From NCBI GenBank assembly GCA_002726245.1, contig PBSM01000188.1, forward strand, positions 19,632-83,631: a DNA stretch of 64,000 bases, in the 5' to 3' direction. The translations under genes and the position numbers were made by a program. The notes below the pieces were generated by a model that did not search any database, had not been told where the DNA came from, and worked only from the letters and a program-made list of their open reading frames with translations. The stretch comes from Planctomycetaceae bacterium. Lineage in GTDB: Bacteria; Planctomycetota; Planctomycetia; Pirellulales; Pirellulaceae. This document shows positions 49,201 through 50,816 of the stretch, in pieces. The stretch's first letter is position 1, and each line of letters starts with the position of its first letter.

Positions 49201-50338
49201 CGTTGACCGAAACGTTCACGCCGGCACCAGGCCCACGATCGCTTGTCGTCGCGACGATCGTGATTCCGTTCCCGGCAGTTCCGGAAGTGACCGCGGCAAA
49301 CGAGATGTTAACACCTGCTGTATCGAAATCAGAACTTGCGCTCGCCGCCCCCGCACCGTTGAGAACCAAAGGCGATACGTTCTTCGCGCCGCCCAGAACG
49401 GTCACACCGGGAAACGTCACTGTGCCGGTGTCGCCAAGATTGGTATTCGCCTGAAGTGGATCGATCGAGGCTTGAACGAGCGAACTAGCTTGGCTGTTGA
49501 TCGCGTCCCGAACCTGAGCAGCAGTTGTTCCCCCTTCGTCTAATTCAATCGTGACGTTATTGCCGACAATGGTTACGCCTGGCCCCGTTCCATTTCGCGG
49601 TGCCGAAGTGAAGCTGACGGTAACGCTGTTTCCACTCTCACCTCCGGCCGATGCGACCAAGTCAATCGGTACTAGCGTTCCGCCCGCGTCGAACACTGCT
49701 TGAGCCGAAGCGCGACGGACTGCAGGCGTGATGTCCTCCGCCGGATTACCCGACAGAAGCTCACCCGTTACAAGCGAAGTTGCTTCCGCATTCGCGCTCA
49801 GCGCATCAAGAAGATCTTGCGCGGTGCTTTCGTTGCCCGCGTTGAGATTCAAGTCAACAATGATCTGTCCACCGACGATGCCGACGGATGGAAGGCCTTC
49901 TTTGCCGTGGTCACTGCCTGTTAGAACGAGCGACACACCATTGCCCGTGACGCCAAGACGAGCTGCCTCGAAACCAAGAACGATAGCCCCATCTGTATTG
50001 AAGTCCGACGCAATCAATGCGGGAGTAAACGTCGAGTCCAGCCCCGCACGCGTTAGTTGAATTCCTGTCGCTATCGTTGCCGGATCGATCACCTGCCCTG
50101 GACTGAACTGCAACACCAACTCACGAGGTGCCTCGTTCAGAACGCTATGCTCGTCAAGAAATCCGCCCGTATTGGGGCGCACAGCAAGCAAACTGGGCCC
50201 CGCCGCAAGTAGTTGCCGTGGCTCGAGACGCTCCAGATTTAAGGAGCGCCCGCGCGCGGATTCTTTGATGATGTTCTGCCGACGTTTGCGAGTACGCTGC
50301 GAGTCGTCAAGGCAAGCGTACTTCTTAGGCGTAGCCAT
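19265..50338 (-). CDS. Giant LEPR-XLL/dockerin multidomain surface protein B (10,357 aa)
   Basis: A single 31-kb frame; ATG 50338 is preceded by AAGGGA about 6 nt upstream. The N-terminus is strongly basic, then LEPRQLLAA at 38-46; no hydrophobic signal peptide is visible. Approximate domains: four related repeats 103-589; PPC-like near 870; degenerate metzincin 1225-1410 with QMIGRSLGLGN at 1384-1394; beta-helix 1923-1973 and 2528-2633; VTGGPL modules (one near 650, one near 960, three at 2117-2433); propeller-like 3297-3580; jelly-roll-like 3750-3907; tandem PPC modules 4215-4605; Asp-box propeller 4764-5583; second propeller 5796-6010; Calx-beta modules; a beta-helix interrupted by a VWA domain (6268-6480, MIDAS-type DVTGS at 6280-6284); 13 cadherin-like modules 7140-8975; 11 VCBS/cadherin-like modules 8976-10185; type I dockerin from 10193 with two DVNxDG/DVNGNG loops; acidic tail. 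It probably acts outside the cell as an adhesin or scaffold (inference). Paralogue A follows on the same strand. Confidence 0.93.
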   Translation of the reverse strand: MATPKKYACLDDSQRTRKRRQNIIKESARGRSLNLERLEPRQLLAAGPSLLAVRPNTGGFLDEHSVLNEAPRELVLQFSPGQVIDPATIATGIQLTRAGLDSTFTPALIASDFNTDGAIVLGFEAARLGVTGNGVSLVLTGSDHGKEGLPSVGIVGGQIIVDLNLNAGNESTAQDLLDALSANAEATSLVTGELLSGNPAEDITPAVRRASAQAVFDAGGTLVPIDLVASAGGESGNSVTVSFTSAPRNGTGPGVTIVGNNVTIELDEGGTTAAQVRDAINSQASSLVQASIDPLQANTNLGDTGTVTFPGVTVLGGAKNVSPLVLNGAGAASASSDFDTAGVNISFAAVTSGTAGNGITIVATTSDRGPGAGVNVSVNGNTISLDLNTDAGSGAVAVGSTAREVVDAINGDSQALALVIATLTVGAPGVDVSGVTSGRRITLGGANDETILPGFVGLGDDANEVIVRFAETLPDDDYRLELLGVSTAASAATDFGTSSDLDPSNDVEAKFVSRRPGTLGNGTPIVITKSDRGLFAGVVLTLNGSIIEIDLNSNATNPTTAAGLRDAMANDPSIDSLVAVELTGNQQADIATTAVNPTSLTLTDGFRLPLANVLGEAFSMGTDLARNFELDLAPQVISVIPQPVSRNTQLITLSGGPTGGDFTLTFGGETTGVLPYNAMDAQVRTALELLPNINSGDVTVTKPNPALGAWTVVFTGQYDGVPVPLLEGDVSNIVVPSGVPTFAVSQLLDQDRKTIIVHFNQDELDPADAENRSFYRVTDTNATLTPADDVLLLPESVSYDAVNNVATLTFTNDLPGGTHRLTIGTSDESNDTLTTSIDLGTLFDFSRGVDDFATLGFTGDNVPDLTTLADARNDVDLFRAKLPFDATITVTVDPEQVHDTGIQLFDAAGNPLAFTDLTVAAPDSPDVIEYTSAGVNEIQTLSINGIGATGNFQLSFDNGTSVETTGTILPTATDIDVKMALELLSTINPGDVIVTGGPLSTSPIDIEFAATYARQPISGLVVTDNVSPGQVTVVETRSAFSAETIYIGVAGRENTSYDPAVAGSGSTTATGTTGSYVLTVNVDRNPLAATTVLAAMVSNGNVTTIEVADASALPTVPFTVAIEDEQMLVTGVTVPSTGNAVLTVVRGTHHTPAIVHPNGAEVRWLDDDNSSFDTAVDLGVLGTAEKSLSAEISEQSAFTTLPDFPGGNDEPGHRHIPPEDHLGPVPPGFTTTDFGGFEDGFDLGVTADADDLHDGLNLGRISDDNPGITVVDYNFQDVYGTDPQGNDLHNNLVNNDIQQQRVREIFELISQATGIEFRETSFSGLTVVSGDLRAVNESTPVGPGEPFGIAGRTNIGLAAAIVDSNELDHGSFEYGGKWFLTMFQMIGRSLGLGNAYDLPAIMGDLGANTVPGGSGLSGNPIEPVFPGDHDIVHLQRLYRPDSTDIDLFKLEIPETGFFSAETIAERQQRSSLLNTALRLYRETDVGGEPTRELVAQNDDYFGADSFIGLELEAGTYYIGVSSTGNTNYDPAVSDTGGGGGTDGQYDLVLGFEPAAKSSLTDKAPAFEFLAGGNQIADGEFVELALGAVTERFVFDLENSPPAAGGDVAVPFTASSKPEDFARVLAEAIRDAGFDPSASSSGTRVNLAGGTTLNAISGGINPEELLISKSLSAAIGTVDGLALDGDSDGLPGGDLDFWFQVGNTIFVDKTSPSVVPDGTVQNPYSDIDDALLLSRFRIVVPPDGGAAIQTGLDSFTIDDGSNQGVTFTFTDTIGTGTGSEVAIGSGTTMPLSADAVALAIEAAVNRVNAAGNLDVTATKMGSGTQLYVQLSPATPNLTALDVSGAPVLVTTPSLVRIIGNGDVTNYPGNAAPYLLGLDGAGGALPDGTTFEVPQGVMVMIDEGVLFKSQDIVFDAGTSSPTADRRGSAIQVLGVPHSSVFFRSYHNDAVGGDSDDVGPPPMPGDWGGIVFRDDSDLEQDGIFLNWLNHADMNNGGGKVQVDSIESLFTPIHLETARPTISHNLITHSASAAISADPNSFEDTLDRVGPDLHNNRLINNSINGLFIRIETQSGVPIDKLEVPARFDDRDVTHVITENLQIVGAPGGPVVSDEIQEILIAGTPNPGDTFTLTFDGEKTRPIAFNAPANDNSNETQRLEIPGVATSGSLMLALQNEVQTVLLSGSPIQGDFRLAFESPDGRVGISTPVRFNASDNELMMALENMDNIEPGDVVVTGGPLPNTLRVVFAGRYAGLNVHVMQVVESTLTDGTSSLTPQITDNELQTLTISSSIGFNASPGDIAAALEDIGDIQPGDVLVTGGNLPAAVDIEFRGRFAGTDMNPLSVEFSSVSGVGGTIVPTVQNDFIPVVFSIRSQLEDLFNINTAERGEITTFHVPADIIVTGGPLPASPIRIEFVGQNTGNNVPLLHLDPFAATDFDDAATSSLALGNNSTVITSVVSSSVIESRPLARLQVDPGIVVKLEGSRIEAEPGRAQFIAEGTAERPIVFTSRRDDGFGAGGTFDLTNDGTASSSAPGQWGGLIFNAGASVSLDHVLITNAGGQIPIDGDFDQFNTIEVHQADLRLTNSILENNSSGLASSNRNGRGTNTEAVVFVRGAQPIIIDNIFRNNTHDNSLTPTHFPLGTHMISINANALTSTVLRDYGRTTGAVDLVRDPTSNAPIFTNNRGPLIRRNLVDNNGGNGMEVRGEELTTETVWDDTDIVHVLRDEIVVLNHHTFSGLRLQSRPSESLVVKLGSNPNDPANTNGQVTGFTASGTALDIDDRIGGTLQVLGFADFPVILTSLGDDSQGASFSVDGLPHSDTNNDSDATDATPGDWRGILLEKYSNDRNVVVVNEQEPSFADGIDQNRTPVLAQFLGQLAPNEKSGDENLALGYTVNGFIAVDDPTDVDVFSFKAVPGTEVWLDVDRTAASLDAVVELIAQNGSLLARSINNQMLTSSQSVTAHNVIHDDRLGGDFYSTNPNDPGMRVPLPGSGTALGTYFVRVRSNPASGDITNTDGGLTHGEYQLQVRLGQEDEKGGSNIRFANILYATNGIHARGLPGHSPLTGEAAESDNVANDALTTAQDVGNLLATDRNTISVAGSLTDELDVDWYRVELNYEQIQAIAGPAGSSGVNDSKRAFATIFDLDYADQLARADAVMTVWDEFGWLILISRDSNILDDQPLTGQANDFDDLGRGSLGVLDPFIGPVNLPAEIPGQTETYFVSISSNRQIPSPLDQTFVANTSSPLVRLEPVNSIQRIVEDHIAFTGYTTGSTLVGTEDAGPRDLQPDTPAPLFDVEDSLQLSANVVPWELEDATLFVTSTSSLVAVNPFNGQPLYTVWDNYPGRGVEQVQDIVARADGRIFAYRDSIFGITNNYAGRVVELDLETSPGLITGTDAIPNSSNTACGVTTNSVGAITSTHASAIGIFNFYYGVHNLAGGYSELYVSQNNSIQVFPQNLGCGYQGELFGIGVTGLTTGLSVANDGQVYGVTDDGQFYSVGSQFIPGGGLGFGIANLIADFSAELGFSSFSGLSKGPPNLANGAYVDTFFATTDFGQLFAFDSAGNTVNAFDTDLDGRPDSFLSNSMGISATGLAFSQLDFNLWHPTTLRGTDPGHGINEAFDDSRDTLSNVQQATAGTNTKVHDEEQGGASFYFGLEEYSLYCNPLDQYYCYDDPNSPSDSIIPGQYGVQDQASYNYQRQLTQFNNTIGTNYNLPGGAHGTLQTNSFSLLGYDRTDKPTLYFNYFLDTENASGTTINGAMVDSARVFASNDDGATWQLLATNNSNLTSAGNFTSPETELPTYLTTSRDAFPVAPNQGVQELFDIGDQNAPNSWRQARVDLADFAGEPNLRLRFDFSTAGAITHDLSMPGDETSRGFGSGGPIYRTRMENNNQEGFYIDDIIVGFAERGEMVTGPTDQRNNSSQFQVPQNPVFGAPEESLVGEYQLEFRRGTEYIGNDVTKLNFNDPTNPVGIGQPLSPIDGTTPFRDEMKILTTFDTNERFSTSLTLVMLEGNVLVDGDAFSISDSINIQTFEFDDDNSLSSPDRIGIQFLTTDDAAQIAQRVTDRINAASPLNVTASNTATSELVHLSGATAIIPLTSSNDLTVTIFENEILEFDGTNVGSVLALVSREGSTSGPLVVTITSSDPTQVVLRDPVSGDTGSTIAVTIPDGSEYATFEITSIDNDIATGTQTIIVTADATNFSSVTDLLDILDDETPTLTIELSDTIPVVDAEPNNTLAAPQNLDGERWSLASDRDIGDTSMNTSMSIPHLTILGSGDSTFDYYQFTVSAGSRGIFDIDAANFDTELFLFDELGFELAANDNAASASDGEGGSTVTSDSFLEFTFLTTGLYTLAVGKFDSSVTAGVLGGSTPDPGDSYELQVSVEGHRLGGLPDGTGVAEDAGFNSLQAVISHNILTDEDVVVTVLSHDASELLIGDTAGTGDIAELEPNSTLSTAQDIDTADWTLQTNPNIGDATVNTSILIPHVTISGSGDSTFDYYQFTATGGTRGIFDIDVANFDTELFLFDAAGNLVPGGSNNDSPTSFGQGGSISGFDSFLDVTFPITGVYTIAVGAFNSYAFSGFGVFGATPQVGDTYTLHVSVEGHPLSELSDERQFIIPAGSNSITVPLTPIQDYEADGDQPADVTAFASRFSSATDRTTVIDTAQVPTLTLSIEPTFSSTFDEDAGAGATMATISSSPVGTTDLTINLLSLDESEAVVQATIDILAGQTTSAPFPIDAIDDLLLDGDQTVTIVGYAPDFSRAELTLTVTDGVAVDVLMPGDIAWIPQGPAPIINAQVENVGPDNSVVGAIHTVVAHPADANILFVGAVNGGIWRTDNATATFPTWTPLTDTQSSLSTGALEMDPADSDRLLAGIGRFSSFSRVGGDLNGLLLTEDGGATWTEINDPLLTGANVSGVAIRGSTLLAASNFSFGTGGLFRSADNGATWTEITGAGGSGLPAGSLHDLVGDPLVSTRFYAALKDDGIYRSDDSGLNWMNISQNDTAGLADVIQNGTENTNTEMAVQPITGRLYVGVLGLGQLDYVGYSDNQGLTWTAMDLPGIPQGLPTAITGATNTSPIVITSNGHGLVTGNRVLVENVLGNTAANGNHRITVLTANTFELNQTTGNGTYVTNTGTWAQVTGVNPRQKAGGQGEIHFSIVADSTDPDLVYVGGDRQDFPSPNFIGANDFTGSLFRGDAGASPTNSVPSPQWDHLTHSDSVPAIPNGGTSFGSAPHADSREMVFAADGTLIEVDDGGIYRRTSPQDNTGNWFALSGNLQVAEIHDIAYDENSDVLIAGLQDNATNHQISPGSTVWEQITSGDGGDVDVDNITLAASDQSIRYMSSQSLQNFERVTYDINNQIVNSALPTLTVLGGGTAIGGNTNFNTPVELNAIDPTRVIIGGLNSVWESFDQADTFTEIATVGVNGMDVEPIAYGGTRFGVPNQDVLYVGSGSQVLVRTGAGGALSPSFSYPGGFVQDIVLDPNDWATAFVIDGTNVYMTTNSGGTWNNLTGNLVASQMRSVSFVRGSGTNSDVVYVGTGAGVYRMDTTNPAFWSLYGQGLPNAAVYEFALSESNDLLVAGTMGRGAFSTSASGVAMGNILEVALGAAEVVEDDGPAATTATITRKDAAGNLITSGDLVVTISSSDDTEAVLTDPLLFNTGSSITATILDGDSSVVVDFDAVDDQLTDGTQTVIVTASVPSFDSVAAVIDVLDSADDIAPTVVVTVGPPDAVSESLGFLATLVRVSRAETNLDLSVALTSSDLTEAVVPSGGVTLFNFSSATTTPLQAVDDTVADGTQTSIIRAIPPQPIFSRDRLFATSRTSFNTIIEVDPVTGFELNRFTAPDSTGNLIDGLAFDGTNLYFINGATETLYELDPDTGAVRDASILGLPPAVVIDGLAVLNGFVYMTDVAGNTFYRFNPITNTISAPIAAVDSLGAAIDLAGGLEALTNPGELVATVTFSPEIVMLDPFTGIQNGTFNTVNALSFVTGLAVIDNEIYVAEGNLQQFDVYDRTGLLLNQVNLSFFPSAFGGAAELPAIPRVYDSVNDVVDILDDESPVTTTLTLNVPQVFENAEVGAVTATLVLSAPFDRDVTFFLHSSDTSEASVAPSIVVPSGITSITFNVDIIDEFVSDGTNHVTITAFTNGVSSASDSLDVIAVDNVDKFDRLGDANLEREQGQLRIEGNTIRFASQWGINVEASDIDNGTQTHPGPLRNFPTLSADNIVPGAVIVNNVVANLSGGVGGIRVSGDTSGIPSSNSFARVLNNTIFGEPVFVQQQSGPISADIVFIIDVTGSMFDDIVAIKQQLPQFEQQMINSNIDARYGLVVMPGDPFPGPQTPLLIQDLVDFATFTAPGSPFNLLDIEFAVRGAGSEGVLEALNQFEPATTVNFRPNAIPVPIIVTDEDDDSSQADQQQALGQLLTQNAVFFGITLDPNLPFNPIDGGVNNTRDTYVTYANATGGATFDIEVFRQDPSGFFVTFSQAFVQAISSSQAGIGLSISGGASPTILNNLIVNTISSLNIAGTAGNTVVGANMFQGNVTDAFVGTDATLRTTADPLFVDARKGNFYLVQGTDAIDSSLNSFQDRPNFVAVKSPLGLPASPIVAPEFDAFGQKRLDDSSKVSPAGLGVDIFKDRGAIERADFDEGIARLDLPRDTNDGITDLDPRANKVWLDSPASPNQLIVELVDDGVGIDDTLVSALQFSLFQDGRQLQNAVDYQFTYNSNSNRAIFTATTTFELEHNYTITVDRSPAIGIRDLAGNLLLPNQTDGTIRFDIVLTDNDNDPPITTKPGQQQIEEGSTVTLSSGGAILALPAGAEKIFVTEKVDTTDVITLELRDSGVANTTLNVSVLGTGSGRSQIIVDLATDGLGNITTTTDELAAALQGNADANALVTITSSGTGVVEAGTTEEVGGIITFAFGAEDVTFTKRPTVNDRLQVVFVEPTVVDQMIEVDVTDIGSGNATITVTLATDGTLTPGGAFTITSTTDEVVTAVQGSLLANALVDMTQSTTGTELVSPVAGPRGANNSIAVFDPDAYLAQMPMLDRQVTADDGVLKVTLTASHGSIMTLQGVTGLTFGAGQDGIDDPVITVTGTVAQINAAINGLVFTPPANHNDLIAQTLTSITILSEDEGRFGPPPTLDPQATTSSIDIQITPVNDVPEFTLNDQDLTTTPDIDVTVEEDEDVGMGVGVHSFPLFADPFQAGPSDATDEILPASTAQALEFIVTIDSLTEVMAFDVAPAAPAINSLTGELTFTTSQDAYGVAVISVELKDDNATPLIPDDDRTTAVQTFTISVTDVNDAPEILPGRIALSPINEDNINAAGTPIADPQGQTISSLVAQHSSLIMDVDGSSTPLGVAVVAIDESNGVWQYTIDDGTTWTAVNGHNSTTGPSETQALLLDDAVQTRIRFIPDPHFNTENTTGTATISVRAWDQEFMTANGSSADTQINGGATAFSTDIGVVTLDINAVNDPPELTLQIDQDTGTPGTQVVVAEYSTRANPVTTDAHTITGFSTAIPGPTGVADEELPEQDILDPLDVFTLDTSLFTVQPRISKTGTLTFTLAENAVGSAIVTAVAKDNGPVGAPHQNASTAATFTIVIEPVNDPPVIVAPAQTIDEGTAGTSLPALTHAISGVSVTDIDIGTAPLTVILTVATTVPFDSSDGTIAVTAGPGGATITPNGSNTQIVLQGTQVEIGTTLASLTYTLPDADFNSDNNGGDVLLTVRAEDGGNVGSGADGDVTETAAITVRQTNDAPTLMLPATAPVIDELLDAETPDASLLRGAVTIRDITIDDIDANESGPSDLLTVTLALVDPSEGTIAVNPNTTGGVPAGQISQDGTTVTLTGTLTEIDATLNDAAGPSRGGVTYTVPNSDFNSVNNFDDVVVTVSVDDNGNSGLDVGAIQPSGTFDIVVNPVNDMPEFTGTTLQPILEDAGPIVISDWALDANVVPGPAGAADEVSQTPLSFNIVQTGGSVTFATFPTVTKNPTTDNWDLSFQVAEHSNGTALLSISVTDSGSPPAMSSVGVFPLFVTAVNDAPTVTVETTVSINEGGVQNPPQTNPGDPLRTRDILVSAFDDVDAADTTNGEVTVTLSVPLGEGSLTLLTPDTNLNTLTGQGTETVQIVGTLAEIQSTLRDTGAASKLRYTVPSNDFNSINNGGDVLLTITVNDNGNTGIGGQLSVDTTTTITIAAINDAPFVANPLGAEMVNEDADDIEFELLLLVFDDVDFADNTGETLTFEVVSNDNPSLVTIDDSQLVTGGSEMIVGFVPNQNGTAIIEVRATDAAGLTATDFLTLDVAAVNDPPTVAAAAVDITVPEDSGDSLIDLRTYFDDPDVATNGDQLSFCLVVGGTCVATTPANPLLTAQLADAAGTPDANGDYLNINYKAEQHGTFNLTIRATDTGQDLTASTPTDNEQIDNTLLITVWEVNDLPTAVTDNQFNTDEDTLLNISAATLRSNDLRDQAGDPNESSQTLNVVSVAPASDRGGIVTFNQATGQITYTPPADFNSPENNFGNSDFFTYTIEDNGTTNGVDDFQTDVGSVEIFINAINDAPVLTATGAQTLPSVTEDDASTTASVANVLGGTASDVDVGASVGMAVTGVAGNGRWQYSTGGSFVDIMDISETEALLLRQTDDLRYIPDNENGEMPTITYRAWDQSGGTVGQQGMKVSTSSNGGATPFSTDLDTASIAIQAVNDAPLFTTAAAGLLTGTNEDVASDGDLVDNFMGATDDVDNGASRGIALTSFSGNGIWQYSLDGGTNYVDVPVLDTVTFTNPGLLLRSVDLLRYVPDFKNGETVSVTYRAWDQSGTTAGQQGMQASTTPTGGTTAFSPTENTSSLVVTSLNDAPRLDNSGSVTLDPIHEDEISNQGTLVSKMIDPNATVAPNLIDDDDDPFDKGFAIIGTTGANAAGWEYSLDGGATFLPVGNVSNGAARLLPATASLRYIPTELNGETATVSFRAWDQQSGTAGGLGDASVNGGATAFSTKVEVATIAVENRNDNPVASDDSFTVTEDVRLTVSGLGLRQNDTDVDIPAQTLVVVDPGSITSSDLGATLTVNPTGSFTYDPLAANSLQQLPAGQTRRDSFTYRVQDNGTNTDDLISNEATVTITVTGMNDLPTSADVSIAATERPRSVPASFDSSVNGNFNSADIDTGELATLSYEILLGPSEGNVSTSGTPGSTQFTFDPGQEFQDLGDGDSRQVTFTYRAKDIQQGLSNTATVTVTVAGVNNVPVASDVSVSTTENGPPINDLFSATDADDRVLQYTILSPPGTGNGEATISGADTFRFDPLNDFQSLAVGESRQVTFTYRAADLDTAGNPDTNSNVATVTVTVTGLNDAPDAADDTNSTNEDTALTVSSSDAAAVLANDVEIDVSDTLTVTSFDSFSSLGARVNVDAAGGYSYDPTESQSLQALSTTSAPLVDTFRYNVRDAQGVTDTATVSITVSGANDAPIAQADRAVVGEDGTLTFIEPGVLANDIDPDTGETATLRVTPGFVTSQHGATVQITSPPSGGGTGGLGGYSYNPTIASQLQALRQGESLVDTFTYEVFDASLTTIGTVSITVIGANDAPVADDDLASTDEDTLLRVPSAAGLFSNDFDPDAGDAFGLSSFDQVSQRGAAVTILPTGEFTYDPRGSQELQELANGQALSDSFTYSIIDALGLQSTATVSVTVSGVNDAPVTADDSASTIEDTAITVPVVNGLVSNDTDAEGDILSVSEVNGSTANVGSSFVLPSGATLRVDTGGDYTYDPSTSATLGALPTGATSVDVFTYRASDGLDSSTAEGIVSITVTGVNDRPVAVADQFNTNEDVSLVVGAPGLLVNDTDIDNDFLNVTPFAGTSSRGASISVNSTGAFSYNPAGVSDIQALAIGQSLDDTFTYTIADGKGGTATTTVTVTVNGANDLPVANDDNYRVDEDSTLSVSGVGVLGNDTDADATDVLNVGTFDVTSAKGAPVMVNADGTFTYDPSAVAELQSLAPGESLQDTFTYRIADGTGLSNEGTVTVTVDGRNDAPTPQTDSYDVNEDTRLTVASAIGVLVNDSDLEGSPLAAALASNAANGAAVLNSSGFFTYQPNQDFNGSDTFTYTLSDGSATAIGTVTINVKAVNDAPIAIPDTYSVAEGSTLTVPAEDGVLKNDIDVDQEQLRAVLVAGSGPQNGVLAVNTNGSLTYSPNSGFFGTDTFRYFAQDGSGAQSSPVTVSIEVVNTRPRRNSEEPLDVNADGTVSPIDALLIVNEINRNGSHAIPANSPAIAPFWDVNGNGFVDPLDGLNVINFLNNNGGGGQLPEGEGTTAGSTNARSQQVAGFVPHDFWVAQPQLVRQQTPAPVDPVSRVVDELFAAEAEAESTERLAATFVELAELEIDVERSVLDEAFGDWIDGESD
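19790..23413 (-). repeat. Array of 11 VCBS/cadherin-like modules in giant B
   Basis: Eleven modules of about 100-120 residues follow a common scheme: linker NDxP, an [ST]-x-E-D-x-x-L segment, L-x-N-D-x-D, F/Y-x-YDP, D-[TS]-F-x-Y, T-V-x-[VI]-T-V. The first three diverge most. They occupy residues about 8976-10185, directly before the dockerin. Confidence 0.8.
23414..28930 (-). repeat. Array of 13 cadherin-like modules in giant B
   Basis: Thirteen successive modules start at an [VIL/T]-N-D-x-P linker, from the VNDVPEF boundary near 28930 to the one before 23414. Module length varies from roughly 90 to 190 residues. Acidic linker residues suggest calcium-stiffened rods, as known for cadherin-type families; binding is inferred. 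Confidence 0.75.
36540..37690 (-). repeat. Tandem PPC-module duplication within giant B
   Basis: Two consecutive modules of about 215 residues each (approximately residues 4215-4605) contain the same DYYQF, RGIFDID and FDTELFLFD stretches. The nucleotide offset between matching points (36801 and 37446) is 645 nt. The DNA itself is still clearly alike, so the duplication is younger than most repeats in the gene. Confidence 0.75.
48570..50030 (-). repeat. Four related N-terminal repeats of giant B
   Basis: Residues about 103-589 hold four units sharing the pattern G-N-x-[IVTP]-x-[IV] ... [IV]-x-[VIL]-[DE]-L ... A-x-x-[LV]-x-[DN]-A-[LIM] ... LV. The first three are adjacent, and the fourth follows an inserted Ig-like stretch. 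Giant A lacks this block. The closest internal relatives are the units near residues 6800-6950 of the same protein. Confidence 0.6.
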
Positions 50339-50479
50339 GTAATTCCCTTCGAATAGGGACGGCGGAGGTGCAAAACATACAGCAACGAAAGGGGTTACGT
50401 TCCGCGCCCAACGGCGTGGCCGTCACTCCTCAGTCGTTGTAAGTCCTTTAATGACACTTTGTTTCTGCAGATTCCATCG

Positions 50480-50507
50480 ATTATAGTTGCGGGGTAAGTC
50501 ATTTCAA
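50480..50507 (-). promoter_or_regulatory. Promoter of giant B (sigma70-like)
   Basis: On the minus strand, TTGAAA (50502-50507), a 16-bp spacer and perfect TATAAT (50480-50485), flanked by CCGCAAC before and CGA after the -10 box, exactly as at the giant A promoter. Predicted start near 50473, leader about 135 nt. Confidence 0.75.
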
Positions 50508-50525
50508 GAAATTGGCACCCCTTTG

Positions 50526-50589
50526 CCAAGTCGCGAACAAATAACATGTCTTCACATCCCTCTAAGGGGCTATTTGTGGCGATGCTTGG
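50526..50589. repeat. Imperfect inverted repeat between giant B and the DUF1501 gene
   Basis: Arms 50526-50543 and 50571-50589 share CCAAG, TCGC and ACAAATA blocks in inverted order, with a smaller CCCT/AGGG pair inside. It lies just upstream of the giant B promoter in the divergent gap 50339-50816. It could be an operator or a relic of a repeat element. The rest of that gap shows no gene; a TAGAAT hexamer at 50769-50774 is a weak -10 candidate for the DUF1501 gene. Confidence 0.4.
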
Positions 50590-50816
50590 CCTAATACAAC
50601 AGTTAATAAATGTGCAATATGTGGTTATCTCCCTCCCGCCGGGATATTCGTCGCGCCCCGCACTATCACCCCGAGTCAGGGCATAGTTGACGCGGGTGCC
50701 CTCGGCTTTGTTCCCTCGGCAAGTTGTTTGATTCGAGACGATGTGTGGCGATTGAGATCGTGCGGCCCTAGAATGCCGGTCTCAACGGTCTCCGGAAACT
50801 GGCCAGGATTAGAAGC

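Noticed and set aside
1..50338. Possible CRISPR or tandem DNA repeats from recurring GT/AC-rich strings
   Set aside because: The recurring strings encode the NDxP linkers and TVTVT strands of cadherin/VCBS modules. Spacing and sequence vary and follow codons.
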